64,000 nt of DNA from contig NZ_LR134201.1 of the NCBI RefSeq assembly GCF_900635955.1, positions 2,046,001-2,110,000 of the forward strand. Direction: 5' to 3'. The notes below the pieces were generated by a model. That model was given only the letters and a program-made list of their open reading frames with translations. It searched no databases and had not been told where the DNA came from. The stretch is from Cedecea lapagei (GTDB lineage Bacteria > Pseudomonadota > Gammaproteobacteria > Enterobacterales > Enterobacteriaceae). The position numbers were made by a program, and so were the translations under genes. Positions 36,070 through 44,534 of this stretch are shown here, piece by piece (positions within the stretch are counted from its first letter, which is position 1; each line of letters begins with the position of its first letter).

Positions 36070-36289
36070 GACTTGCCCGCCAGCGCTGGCACGGGATAAT
36101 TAGCATCTCCTGTACGGGAAAGCATGTTTACCAGGATAAAATCCCGCAATGCAAACAAAAACCCGGCCATCAGGATCGATAAATCGCGAAGAAAAAATTT
36201 TACTTGTCGGCGCTATCTTTCAGGAGTTGTCTATTCTTGAAAGTGAGGCTTTCCATCCAGAGAAAGTTGAAAACAATGAGGGCGCGCTG

Positions 36290-37822
36290 ATGGCTACCGT
36301 TACTGATTTCGCCACAAAGGATCCCAACCGTCTGAGCGACGGACCCGACTGGACGTTTGAGCTACTGGACACCTACCTGGCCGAGATTGACCGGGTGGCA
36401 AAGCTCTACAGGCTGGACACCTATCCCCACCAGATCGAGGTGATTACCTCAGAGCAGATGATGGATGCCTACTCCAGCGTCGGGATGCCGATTAACTATC
36501 CGCACTGGTCGTTTGGTAAAAAGTTCATCGAGACCGAGCGCCTCTACAAGCACGGCCAGCAGGGGCTGGCGTATGAAATCGTCATCAACTCCAATCCTTG
36601 TATCGCCTATTTGATGGAGGAGAACACCATCACCATGCAGGCGCTGGTTATCGCTCATGCCTGCTACGGCCATAACTCCTTCTTTAAAAACAACTACCTG
36701 TTCCGTAGCTGGACAGACGCCAGCTCGATCATTGACTACCTGATTTTCGCTAAAAACTACATCACCCAGTGCGAAGAACGCTATGGCGTTGATGAGGTGG
36801 AGCGCCTGCTGGACTCATGCCACGCGCTGATGAACTACGGCGTGGACCGCTACAAACGCCCGCAGAAGATCTCGCTGCAGGAGGAGAAAGCACGCCAGAA
36901 AAGCCGTGAAGAGTATCTGCAAAGCCAGGTGAATACGCTGTGGCGCACGCTGCCGCGCAGGGAAGAGGAAAAAACGGCGGAGTCCGCCCACCGCTTCCCC
37001 TCTGAACCGCAGGAAAATCTGCTCTATTTTATGGAGAAAAACGCTCCGCTGCTGGAGCCATGGCAGCGCGAAGTCCTGCGCATCGTGCGGAAGGTCAGCC
37101 AGTATTTTTATCCGCAAAAACAAACTCAGGTGATGAATGAAGGCTGGGCGACATTCTGGCATTACACCATTCTTAATCATCTGTATGACGAGGGAAAGGT
37201 CAGCGACCGCTTTATGCTGGAGTTTCTCCATAGCCATACAAACGTGGTGTTTCAGCCGCCGTATAACAGCCCGTGGTATAACGGCATTAACCCTTACGCC
37301 CTTGGCTTCGCGATGTTCCAGGACATTAAGCGCATCTGCCAGTCGCCCACTGAAGAAGACCGCTACTGGTTCCCGGATATTGCCGGGAAAGACTGGCTGG
37401 AGACCCTGCATTTCGCCATGCGCGACTTCAAGGATGAGAGCTTTATCAGCCAGTTCCTGTCCCCCAAGCTGATGCGGGACTTCCGTCTGTTCACCGTGCT
37501 GGATGACGACCGCAATAATTATCTGGAAATTTCGGCCATCCATAACGAAGAGGGCTACCGGGAAATACGCGCTCAACTGTCCGCCCAGTACAACCTGAGC
37601 AACCTGGAGCCGAACATTCAGGTCTGGGATGTGGATCTGCGGGGAGATCGCTCATTAACGCTGCGCTATATTCCGCACAACCGTGCACCGTTGGATAAAG
37701 GCCGCCGTGAGGTGCTCAAGCACGTGCATCGCCTGTGGGGATTCGACGTTATTCTGGAGCAGCAAAACATGGACGGCAGCGTCGAGCTGCTGGAGCGTTG
37801 CCCGCAGAAAAATTCGCTTTAA
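36290..37822 (+). CDS. ycgB: YcgB, SpoVR-family protein
   Basis: The 510-residue soluble protein matches E. coli YcgB throughout (TYPHQIEVITSEQMMDAYSS, VMNEGWATFWHYTILNHLYD, NPYALGFAMFQDIKRICQSP). SpoVR proteins are conserved in bacteria, and their molecular function is not settled. The NEGWA-FWHYTI and HACYGHNSFFK segments carry conserved His and Glu. I use ATG 36290 (MATVTDF), which gives exactly the E. coli length and has GAGG upstream, rather than the frame opening at 36149. It is divergent from dadA. Confidence 0.92.
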   Translation: MATVTDFATKDPNRLSDGPDWTFELLDTYLAEIDRVAKLYRLDTYPHQIEVITSEQMMDAYSSVGMPINYPHWSFGKKFIETERLYKHGQQGLAYEIVINSNPCIAYLMEENTITMQALVIAHACYGHNSFFKNNYLFRSWTDASSIIDYLIFAKNYITQCEERYGVDEVERLLDSCHALMNYGVDRYKRPQKISLQEEKARQKSREEYLQSQVNTLWRTLPRREEEKTAESAHRFPSEPQENLLYFMEKNAPLLEPWQREVLRIVRKVSQYFYPQKQTQVMNEGWATFWHYTILNHLYDEGKVSDRFMLEFLHSHTNVVFQPPYNSPWYNGINPYALGFAMFQDIKRICQSPTEEDRYWFPDIAGKDWLETLHFAMRDFKDESFISQFLSPKLMRDFRLFTVLDDDRNNYLEISAIHNEEGYREIRAQLSAQYNLSNLEPNIQVWDVDLRGDRSLTLRYIPHNRAPLDKGRREVLKHVHRLWGFDVILEQQNMDGSVELLERCPQKNSL

Positions 37823-37842
37823 CGCTCAGTGTCAGAGCAAAA

Positions 37843-37868
37843 AAAACGCTTCCCTGGGGAAGCGTTTT
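37843..37868. terminator. Bidirectional terminator between ycgB and fadR
   Basis: AAACGCTTCC and GGAAGCGTTT with a CTGG loop, flanked by A and T runs, lie between convergent ends. Confidence 0.92.
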
Positions 37869-37881
37869 CTCTTTCACGAGA

Positions 37882-38601
37882 TTAACGACTGTGCATCGCT
37901 AAATCACCGGGCAGGTTTTTCTGCATACGGTGCCAGATCTCGCCGCTCTCGCGGCCGTAATTACGCACGGTATCAAAGACCTGATCGTAAACACCCTGCT
38001 GGCAAATCTCCGCCAGCCGATGGTAAAAGCCAAGCGCCAGGCTACGGGCTTCAGGGTTTGAAAAATAGTGACGCCCGATGCGGGTGTACAGCCCTTTCAT
38101 ACCGTTAAGGATAAGACCATAAATCGGGTTACCTGACGCAAACGCCAGACCGCGGAAAATGTTGTAATCCAGCTCGGCGAAGGCATCCGCATGGTCTTCA
38201 ACCCTGGCGGCGGTAGCCAGCACTTCCTGCGCTTTTTCCGGATACTGACGAATCGCCGTGCGGATAAATATCGTTGAGATATTGGTACGCACAGAGAGCA
38301 GATTATCAATCAGCTGCGGCACGCTATCGTGATCCAGACGCGCCAGCGTTTCCAGGATGTTTAAGCCGGACGTTTCCCAGAAATTGTTAACGCGGGTTGG
38401 TTTCCCGTGCTGGATAGTCAACCAGCCGTCGCGAGCAAGACGCTGAAGCACTTCACGTAGTGTGGTTCGCGTAACGCCAATCAGTTCTGACAATTCGCGC
38501 TCGGCCGGCAGGATAGAGCCCGGCGGAAAACGACTGTTCCAGATACTTTCTATAATATACTCTTCCGCGAAACCCGCTGGGCTCTGCGCCTTAATGACCA
38601 T
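37882..38601 (-). CDS. fadR: Fatty acid metabolism regulator FadR
   Basis: The 239-residue GntR-family regulator represses fad genes and activates fab genes and is released by long-chain acyl-CoA. The winged helix is at about 10-70 (ILPAERELSELIGVTRTTLR, EVLQRLARDGWLTIQHGKPT). The C-terminal acyl-CoA-binding helical domain includes LDYNIFRGLAFASGNPIYGL. It is nearly identical to E. coli FadR and has the same length when started at MVIKAQSP (38601). The 20-residue upstream extension is not conserved. It is divergent from nhaB. Confidence 0.96.
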   Translation of the reverse strand: MVIKAQSPAGFAEEYIIESIWNSRFPPGSILPAERELSELIGVTRTTLREVLQRLARDGWLTIQHGKPTRVNNFWETSGLNILETLARLDHDSVPQLIDNLLSVRTNISTIFIRTAIRQYPEKAQEVLATAARVEDHADAFAELDYNIFRGLAFASGNPIYGLILNGMKGLYTRIGRHYFSNPEARSLALGFYHRLAEICQQGVYDQVFDTVRNYGRESGEIWHRMQKNLPGDLAMHSR

Positions 38602-38828
38602 AGTAAGATTTCCATTACTCAGGTTTTGCAAATTGGACTCATCATACCAGATGCCATGCACGCCAGATAGCGGGGGCGACGTGCAAATGCGGGATCGGCG
38701 TTGAATTTTGACGATAAATGCCGTAACTCAGAATTTCCTGCGGCTTGATCGCGCGAGTCTTATACGAGTACCCTGCAGGGTTATATTTTAAACATCAACA
38801 TAATACAACGGATAATGGTAATTATACG

Positions 38829-40394
38829 ATGGAAATGTCCTCTGGGCGGGCGCTGTACCGCAATTTTTTGGGTCAATCCCCTGACTGGTACAAGCTAACG
38901 CTGATTCTCTTTTTAGTGGTTAATCCGCTGGTCTTCTGGTTTGTCAGCCCGTTTGTCGCGGGCTGGATGCTGGTCGTTGAGTTCATCTTCGCCCTGGCCA
39001 TGGCGCTGAAGTGCTACCCGCTATTGCCGGGCGGCCTGCTGGCCATTGAGGCCGTGCTGGTGGGGATGACCAACCCCGACCACGTTCGCGCCGAGATCGC
39101 CTCTAACCTTGAAGTTCTGCTGCTGCTGATGTTCATGGTGGCCGGGATTTACTTCATGAAGCAGCTGTTGCTGCTGCTCTTTACCCGGCTGCTGCTGGGC
39201 ATTCGCTCCAAGACCGCGCTCTCGCTGGCCTTTTGCGTCGCCGCTGCGTTTCTGTCCGCGTTTCTTGATGCCCTGACCGTGGTTGCCGTTGTCATCAGCG
39301 TTGCCGTTGGGTTCTACAGCATCTACCACCGCGTGGTCTCTGAAGCCCAGGATGACAGCAACCTTCAGGACGATAGCCGCATTCAAACGGACAGCCGGGA
39401 GATCCTTGAGCAATTCCGGGCTTTCCTGCGCAGCCTGATGATGCATGCGGGTGTAGGTACTGCGCTCGGCGGGGTGATGACCATGGTCGGCGAACCACAA
39501 AACCTGATTATTGCTAAAAATGCCGGCTGGCACTTCGGTGATTTCTTTCTGCGGATGATGCCGGTGACGGTACCGGTGCTGATTTGCGGCCTGCTAACCT
39601 GCGTGCTGCTGGAGCGTTTTAAAGTGTTTGGCTACGGGCAAACGCTGCCGGAAAAAGTGCGCGGTATCCTGCACGACTTTGACGCCCGAAGCGCAAACAA
39701 GCGAACCAGACAAGACAAGATGAAGCTGCTGATCCAGGCGCTGATCGGCGTCTGGCTGATTATCGCTCTGGCTTTACACCTCGCAGAAGTCGGCCTCATT
39801 GGGCTGACGGTGATTATTCTCGCCACCTCGCTGTGCGGCGTGACGGACGAGCACGCCATCGGCAAAGCGTTTACCGAAGCGCTACCGTTCACCGCCCTGC
39901 TCACCGTTTTCTTCACCATCGTGGCGGTGATCATCGACCAGCATCTGTTTAGCCCGATAATCCAGTATGTCCTGAATGCCTCTCCGCACGCTCAGCTGTC
40001 GCTGTTTTATATCTTTAACGGCCTGCTGTCTTCCATCTCGGATAATGTCTTTGTCGGGACCGTTTATATTAACGAAGCGAAAACTGCGCTGCAGAGTGGC
40101 GCGATTGATATGAAGCAGTTTGAGCTGTTGGCGGTAGCGATCAATACCGGGACAAACCTTCCCTCCGTAGCGACACCTAACGGTCAGGCGGCATTCCTGT
40201 TCCTGCTAACGTCTGCGCTGGCGCCGCTGATTCGTCTCTCATACGGAAGGATGGTGATCATGGCTCTCCCTTACACTTTAGTTCTGACGCTTGTGGGGCT
40301 GCTGTGCGTGGAATACACGTTGACGCCGGCCACCGAATGGATGCTTGCCAGCGGCTGGTTAATCACGCCGGACACTCTGGCTGCGCCGCATTAA
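38829..40394 (+). CDS. nhaB: Na+/H+ antiporter NhaB
   Basis: The 521-residue inner-membrane protein has about 12 helices and exports sodium in exchange for protons. Conserved blocks include LLMFMVAGIYFMKQLLLLLF, FLSAFLDALTVVAVVISVAV, MHAGVGTALGGVMTMVGEPQ and FNGLLSSISDNVFVGTVYIN. The start (MEMSSGRALYRNFLGQSPDW) follows the E. coli protein. The Shine-Dalgarno is weak. The 28 residues upstream in the longest frame are not conserved. Confidence 0.95.
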   Translation: MEMSSGRALYRNFLGQSPDWYKLTLILFLVVNPLVFWFVSPFVAGWMLVVEFIFALAMALKCYPLLPGGLLAIEAVLVGMTNPDHVRAEIASNLEVLLLLMFMVAGIYFMKQLLLLLFTRLLLGIRSKTALSLAFCVAAAFLSAFLDALTVVAVVISVAVGFYSIYHRVVSEAQDDSNLQDDSRIQTDSREILEQFRAFLRSLMMHAGVGTALGGVMTMVGEPQNLIIAKNAGWHFGDFFLRMMPVTVPVLICGLLTCVLLERFKVFGYGQTLPEKVRGILHDFDARSANKRTRQDKMKLLIQALIGVWLIIALALHLAEVGLIGLTVIILATSLCGVTDEHAIGKAFTEALPFTALLTVFFTIVAVIIDQHLFSPIIQYVLNASPHAQLSLFYIFNGLLSSISDNVFVGTVYINEAKTALQSGAIDMKQFELLAVAINTGTNLPSVATPNGQAAFLFLLTSALAPLIRLSYGRMVIMALPYTLVLTLVGLLCVEYTLTPATEWMLASGWLITPDTLAAPH

Positions 40395-40539
40395 GGTAAT
40401 TTGACGAGAAATGAGCTTCCCGTTACAAATTTTTTCCTTATAAACATCCGATTAGTACGTTATTTTCGTCTGCGCTAGTGGCGCATAAAAGGAATTGGTT
40501 TACACTGCCGATTCTACGCATGCTGCAGGGAAACTGATT

Positions 40540-41070
40540 ATGTTGCGATATTTAAACCAATGCTCTCTTGGGCGCACCGCCTGGCTGCTTCTGGCCTTTA
40601 CGGCGTTTGCACTTGAGATGGTAGCGTTGTGGTTTCAGCACGTTATGGGGCTGAAACCTTGTGTGATGTGTATTTATGAACGTTGCGCGCTGTTTGGCGT
40701 GATGGGCGCAGGCCTGGTCGGCGCCATTGCGCCTAAAAGTCCGCTGCGCTATGGCGCGCTGGCAATCTGGTTGTACAGCGCAGGGAAAGGCGTTCAGCTG
40801 GCATGGGAACATACCATGCTGCAGCTGCATCCTTCCCCGTTCGTGACCTGTGATTTCTTTGCCCGTTTTCCGAGCTGGTTGCCGCTGGACAAATGGCTGC
40901 CTCAGGTCTTCGTGGCGAGCGGTGACTGCTCCGTGCGCCAGTGGGAATTCCTGTCGCTGGATATGGTGCAGTGGCTGCTCGGGATCTTCGTCGTCTTCCT
41001 GGTTATTGCGGTGCTGGTGCTGATTGCTCAGTTCTTCAAGCCTAAGCGTCGCGATCTGTTTGGCCGCTAA
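40540..41070 (+). CDS. dsbB: Disulfide bond formation protein B
   Basis: DsbB reoxidises DsbA and passes electrons to quinones. The 176-residue protein has four helices and both cysteine pairs: C41-VM-C44 in KPCVMCIYERC, and C104 (VTCDFF) with C130 (ASGDCSV). Length and sequence agree with E. coli DsbB. ATG 40540 gives the conserved MLRYLNQCS. The longer frame (40495) is not conserved. In E. coli the next genes are umuC and umuD. Here a lipoprotein remnant and then a prophage follow. Confidence 0.96.
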   Translation: MLRYLNQCSLGRTAWLLLAFTAFALEMVALWFQHVMGLKPCVMCIYERCALFGVMGAGLVGAIAPKSPLRYGALAIWLYSAGKGVQLAWEHTMLQLHPSPFVTCDFFARFPSWLPLDKWLPQVFVASGDCSVRQWEFLSLDMVQWLLGIFVVFLVIAVLVLIAQFFKPKRRDLFGR

Positions 41071-41090
41071 GTTAGCGAGCTCCGTAGACA

Positions 41091-41120
41091 AATAACCCAC
41101 CTCTCGGTGGGTTATTTTTT
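41091..41120. terminator. Bidirectional terminator after dsbB
   Basis: AATAACCCACC and GGTGGGTTATT with a TCTC loop and a run of T on the right. It also ends the convergent yoaF-like gene. Confidence 0.93.
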
Positions 41121-41121
41121 T

Positions 41122-41360
41122 TCAGGAGTGATCGCGACGGTACAGCGTCCATTCGTCGATTCGTTCTCCTCCGGGCAGCAAACAGTCACCCCTCTCGCCC
41201 TGCGGCGATTTCACAATGATGGATTTACCGCCTTTTTCCTCGCAGTAAACCGAAGCGGGTTAGCCATTCCCATGCTGTGCGGTGGCTTCGGGGCTTCACG
41301 CTCTGCGGTCGCACAGCCGCTAAGCAGCAGTATGCCCATAATAGTCGAAACTTTTTTCAT
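41122..41360 (-). pseudogene. yoaF: YoaF-like DUF333 lipoprotein with a one-base frameshift
   Basis: From ATG 41360, behind a strong AGGAGG, the frame reads MKKVSTIMGILLLSGCATAE (lipobox LSGC), then EAPKPPHSMGMANP, as in E. coli YoaF (APKPPQIGMANP). It then goes out of register into RFTARKKAV and stops. Adding one G in the CCCG/CTT junction near 41260 restores ASVYCEEKGG, GDCLLPGGERIDEWTLYRRD and a stop at 41122, about 79 residues in all. That is the whole DUF333 domain. The lesion is a single missing base and could be a sequencing error. Family role unknown, with the product expected at the outer membrane. Confidence 0.8.
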
Positions 41361-41384
41361 TTTTCCTCCTTTAAAGAAGGGAGC

Positions 41385-41594
41385 TTAACAGCACGGCTGG
41401 GAAGAAGCCAAAGGCTGCTGCGCCAGCGGGTTAAAACCGGCGAAAGTCACATTCAGCGGACGATGAGCAGAAACCTGCATTGCGGATTTGCAAAAGATAC
41501 AGACTGCGCCATGGGGATTTGATTCTCGGACATCGTAGGGGGAAGTGCGATACTGCGATCCGCCGCATGACGGACACTGGAATTGTAAATTCAG
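41385..41594 (-). CDS. Small zinc-ribbon protein without a canonical start codon (YmcF/YnfQ-like)
   Basis: The frame encodes LNLQFQCPSCGGSQYRTSPY, then DVRESNPHGAVCIFCKSAMQ, and ends SSQPCC. Two CxxC pairs (CPSC, CIFC) define a zinc ribbon, and the pattern resembles the small cold-shock-associated proteins YmcF/YnfQ as I remember them. An in-frame stop lies at 41607-41609, and between it and the first Cys there is no ATG, GTG or TTG. Initiation would have to be at CTG (41594) or ATC (41597), behind AGAGAG. Non-AUG starts have, to my recollection, been discussed for YmcF/YnfQ. A broken 5' end cannot be excluded. Confidence 0.6.
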   Translation of the reverse strand: MNLQFQCPSCGGSQYRTSPYDVRESNPHGAVCIFCKSAMQVSAHRPLNVTFAGFNPLAQQPLASSQPCC

Positions 41595-41609
41595 GATAAA
41601 TCTCTCTTA

Positions 41610-41920
41610 TTTTGGTTATTGAAAATCCATCCTATCACAGAATTAGTTATAAGAAGGATTTATTTTTATCCTCACCGCTTACCGAAGCGTAAAGCTCTAG
41701 TCAGCCCACTCAGGCTTGTTGAGGATAGGCCACCACAGGAAGCTGATGCGGTCTGATGTTGGTTGAAAGTAGGAGCAAAGCAATGCATTAGCGCAAGACG
41801 AATCGACGCCATCCGTGGTTTTGAGTTGTTTTGCGCTAATTTTTTGCCCCATGGATGCCCCACACCCATCTCGATGCGCGGGGAGGCATCACAAACCGAA
41901 AATCTTGGCTGGCTGATGAT
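41610..41920. other. Prophage-chromosome junction region, attachment site not resolved
   Basis: No confident gene is present. An open minus frame at 41672-41869 (65 codons) lacks recognisable features. There is an exact inverted repeat TTAGCGCAA (41788-41796) and TTGCGCTAA (41831-41839), the latter followed by six T. It could be a terminator with a long loop or part of an attachment region. The att core should lie here, but the other copy is outside the window so it cannot be identified. Confidence 0.45.
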
Positions 41921-43111
41921 TTATTTTTTCCCTGACAGCTCGTCAATTCTCTGCTGCTGTAGCTTTACAGTCTCGTTAAGCTCTTTGATCGCTTCAACGC
42001 ACAGCGCGATAACGCCGGAGTACTCGACTGTATAACTGCGCTTGCTGTCATCACGTTTATGAATGAGTCGACGCACAGTGACGGTTTCACCATCCGCGTT
42101 TTCTTCCTCCACATCCTCGTAGATATCGTGATCATCGAAAACCGAACCTACGCACTCTGGCAGCACCTTTAAAAGAGCGTCAGCTAACACGCCAGCGGAT
42201 GGCATGCCCGTATCGTTCAGAACGTAAGTCACCCCGTCCAGTTCACTGACCTTGTCCAGTGCTGATGTGATTTTTTCAATCTTATCTTTTTTATCTGCGT
42301 CGGATGTTTGAGTGAGCGCGACACAAGTAATATTTCCCTGGCAAAAATAATTGCCGTTAGCGTCAAATGTATTGAATTTTGCCGTTCCGTTTACGCCGAC
42401 GTTTAAATTAATACCGCCATTGCTCTGGTATATCCTCGCAAAAGTTACATTGTTCCCTTGGCCTGCCTGGAAATCTAGCGAGTAGAACCACCCTTGAGAG
42501 GAGTCGGAAGATCGGAGTGTCATTCCTTTGGCTTCATTTGTAATGCCGCCGGTAACAGAGCCACCGCTTTTTCCGTCCAGAGAGTTAAGCTGCTTGTTTG
42601 TTATCCCCATACCCGTTCTGGCATCTTCTGGTGTCTTACCTCCAGTACCCCCTTGAGCAACGCTGAGCGCTGTAGTCAGACCGGTGAGAGAAGTGATGTC
42701 GCTGTTGTTGCCTTTCTTCGCCAGGGACTTCTGGCCCGGTACAGTAACCTGCTGCCCGTTGATCGTGATAGTCACGTCACCGCTGGCATTCATCACGTCA
42801 GCGAAGCCACTCATATACCGCTGATACATCGTGAATGTTTCGGCAATGCTCTGCGCGAGCCCGTCAACGCTCAGGCTATCGCTAAGCAGAATCGAATAGC
42901 GCGTTCCTGCCGGCAGCGCCGGGTTCGCAGCTGGCGTTACAGTCAACTGCGTGGCGCTGTCGATAGATGTTATTTGTAGAACCTGCACCGGCGTTGACAT
43001 TGCAATGAGCGTGCAGCCGACGCGAATGAGCGAGCCCGGCGCTGTGAAGTTAGTGCCGGTGCCGGTAACTGTGTTTCCGTTTACTGCGATTGTGCCAGTC
43101 GTATAAATCAT
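41921..43111 (-). CDS. Tail fibre protein with S74 intramolecular chaperone
   Basis: The 396-residue protein has an N-terminal attachment part (MIYTTGTIAVNGNTVTGTGT, typical of lambdoid side fibres) and a collagen-poor shaft with the KTPEDARTGMGI-type repeat. The C-terminal S74 autoprotease domain starts near S270 (TSDADKKDKIEKITSALDKV, catalytic Ser-Lys). The chaperone guides trimerisation and cuts itself off, ending in a coiled coil (ELNETVKLQQQRIDELSG). It is the last structural gene before the chromosome and probably sets host range. GGAGAAAAC precedes the ATG. A hairpin (43136-43157) sits upstream. Confidence 0.85.
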   Translation of the reverse strand: MIYTTGTIAVNGNTVTGTGTNFTAPGSLIRVGCTLIAMSTPVQVLQITSIDSATQLTVTPAANPALPAGTRYSILLSDSLSVDGLAQSIAETFTMYQRYMSGFADVMNASGDVTITINGQQVTVPGQKSLAKKGNNSDITSLTGLTTALSVAQGGTGGKTPEDARTGMGITNKQLNSLDGKSGGSVTGGITNEAKGMTLRSSDSSQGWFYSLDFQAGQGNNVTFARIYQSNGGINLNVGVNGTAKFNTFDANGNYFCQGNITCVALTQTSDADKKDKIEKITSALDKVSELDGVTYVLNDTGMPSAGVLADALLKVLPECVGSVFDDHDIYEDVEEENADGETVTVRRLIHKRDDSKRSYTVEYSGVIALCVEAIKELNETVKLQQQRIDELSGKK

Positions 43112-43170
43112 GTTTTCTCCGGGTATAGATTAGCTCCCCTGCCTTTTCTGGTAGGGGTTATGTTTATTTG

Positions 43171-43198
43171 TTTACAAAACCAGCGTGGCGTGTAATTT
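43171..43198 (+). promoter_or_regulatory. Promoter of the cor-like gene
   Basis: TTTACA (43171-43176) and TAATTT (43193-43198), 16 bases apart, stand about 65 bases before the lipoprotein start on the plus strand. This fits a moron expressed from the silent prophage. Confidence 0.55.
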
Positions 43199-43263
43199 AC
43201 CAGCCATAGAAAAGCAATCGTATTTTCTTTGGTTATCAAAACCATCATGAAAGGAATTAATAA

Positions 43264-43500
43264 ATGAAATTATTCAAATCACTATCCCTTGCCTCTGTAA
43301 TTGCTTTATCTGGTTGCGCCGGAATTATCGAAAAGCAAGATCCAGTATGTACTGCTCAGGCAAATATTGGAGGTTCGGACTCAACCGTACAAATTTACGG
43401 CGTAAGAAAGATTGCCAGCCAGACTGAATATAAAGCTGGATATCCTTTCAACTGGAAGTGGGTAAGCGCATCAGGCTTCAAAAGTAGCACATGCAAATAA
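43264..43500 (+). CDS. cor: Cor-like superinfection-exclusion lipoprotein
   Basis: The 78-residue precursor has a lipoprotein signal (lipobox LSGC) and a short mature part with QDPVCTAQANIGG, STVQIYGVRK, and TEYKAGYPFNWKWV with two further Cys. This pattern is that of Cor of phages phi80/N15/T1. Cor sits at the inner face of the outer membrane and blocks FhuA, preventing phage entry through it. It lies on the strand opposite to all late genes and has its own promoter and an inverted repeat (43502-43522) just after the stop, so it is a moron expressed in the lysogen. AAAGGA precedes the ATG. Confidence 0.8.
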   Translation: MKLFKSLSLASVIALSGCAGIIEKQDPVCTAQANIGGSDSTVQIYGVRKIASQTEYKAGYPFNWKWVSASGFKSSTCK

Positions 43501-43554
43501 TCAAATTTCATGTTCAAATTTGTAATAATCAAATCCGGTTATTGATGGGGTAAG

Positions 43555-44229
43555 TCAATCGTACTGAGATACGTTGACAGCGGTAATGCTGTTCCAGTTA
43601 CTGGAAACCCCAATCAATTCTCCCGCCCCAGAAGATGATGTCGATGATGTGACTCTGGTATTTCCATTTGCGTAAATTGCACTTGTATATGCCGATACAC
43701 TTGACGGCCTTCCATTGGCGTTGTAGATGAGCTGTCCTGTCATTTCAGGAGCTATAGCCCACCTGCCTGATAAAGTTTCGTCTATAGTAATTCCACTATT
43801 GCTAGTTCCTCTTTGCCCAACAGTGATCAAGTCAGTCAGAACTTTTGTTTCATGTGTAAGTATTAGCTTTCCTGATGAATCCCATATCGCCACCCCGTAC
43901 TTTGATGCTGGCATTGGCTGTGGGAATATTGCAAATATATAAACATCAAGAGAAAAAGGATGCCCTGCCATATTTGATCCGGAAACAGAGATGAATCCAT
44001 TTTGCTTTGACACGGCGCACGCCACAGACCCTACTGCTGGCGCCGTTGCCAAGACAAATGGCATTATTATCATCGATGTGTCAATTTGTATGTTTTCATT
44101 GACGACATGTGACGTTCCATTTTGATGTGATGGTATAGATCGCTTTGAGTGGAGAGCCATCGGTGTTGATGATGGCGTGATAAATGGCTGTCCGCTTTCT
44201 GTGAGAAAAAAAACACCATACTCAGACAT
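43555..44229 (-). CDS. Phage tail-tip-associated protein (DUF6453-like, from memory)
   Basis: The 224-residue protein begins MSEYGVFFLTESGQPFITPS and contains beta-rich stretches (GSVACAVSKQNGFISVSGSN, SKYGVAIWDSSGKLILTHET). It lacks a signal or membrane segment. Similar proteins lie downstream of J in several lambda-like phages. The DUF label is recollection. Its start overlaps the previous gene by one base (TAATG). It may decorate the tail tip. Confidence 0.65.
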   Translation of the reverse strand: MSEYGVFFLTESGQPFITPSSTPMALHSKRSIPSHQNGTSHVVNENIQIDTSMIIMPFVLATAPAVGSVACAVSKQNGFISVSGSNMAGHPFSLDVYIFAIFPQPMPASKYGVAIWDSSGKLILTHETKVLTDLITVGQRGTSNSGITIDETLSGRWAIAPEMTGQLIYNANGRPSSVSAYTSAIYANGNTRVTSSTSSSGAGELIGVSSNWNSITAVNVSQYD

Positions 44230-44534
44230 TATATCTTCTCCATGAAAACAATTAATGTAATCTCAGATGCAGAGTAATTATCAGGCCCAGCAGCGGTTGC
44301 TGGGGAGATATTTATAGAATTTACAGATTTTGTTATTCTCCTGCCAATGCCAACTGAACTTCCAGCAAGGCTTTGAGTAAATCCAATCTTGTAACCATCT
44401 GGGACCTGAAATTGATATGTCCCAGAAGTTTGCCCTGATGACAAAGATATCATCCCAAGGACGGAAACAGGCCTAACTCCGTAATTATTAGGCCTGCCAT
44501 TGCCATCCCATGTTTGCACACCCCACTGCATCAA
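44229..44534 (-). CDS. Small phage protein downstream of J
   Basis: The 101-residue protein (MMQWGVQTWDGNGRPNNYGV, beta-rich, VPDGYKIGFTQS) is of unknown function. Its opening QWGVQTWDGNGRPNNYG resembles the start of the next protein (EYGVFFLTESGQPF), so the two may share an N-terminal structural theme. It overlaps J by four bases. Confidence 0.65.
   Translation of the reverse strand: MMQWGVQTWDGNGRPNNYGVRPVSVLGMISLSSGQTSGTYQFQVPDGYKIGFTQSLAGSSVGIGRRITKSVNSINISPATAAGPDNYSASEITLIVFMEKI

Noticed and set aside
36149..36289. N-terminal extension of YcgB by 47 residues
   Set aside because: It is not present in E. coli YcgB. ATG 36290 gives the conserved start and length.
41672..41869. 65-codon minus-strand ORF at the prophage end
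   Set aside because: No recognisable domain, ribosome binding site or codon bias. It spans an inverted repeat in the junction region.
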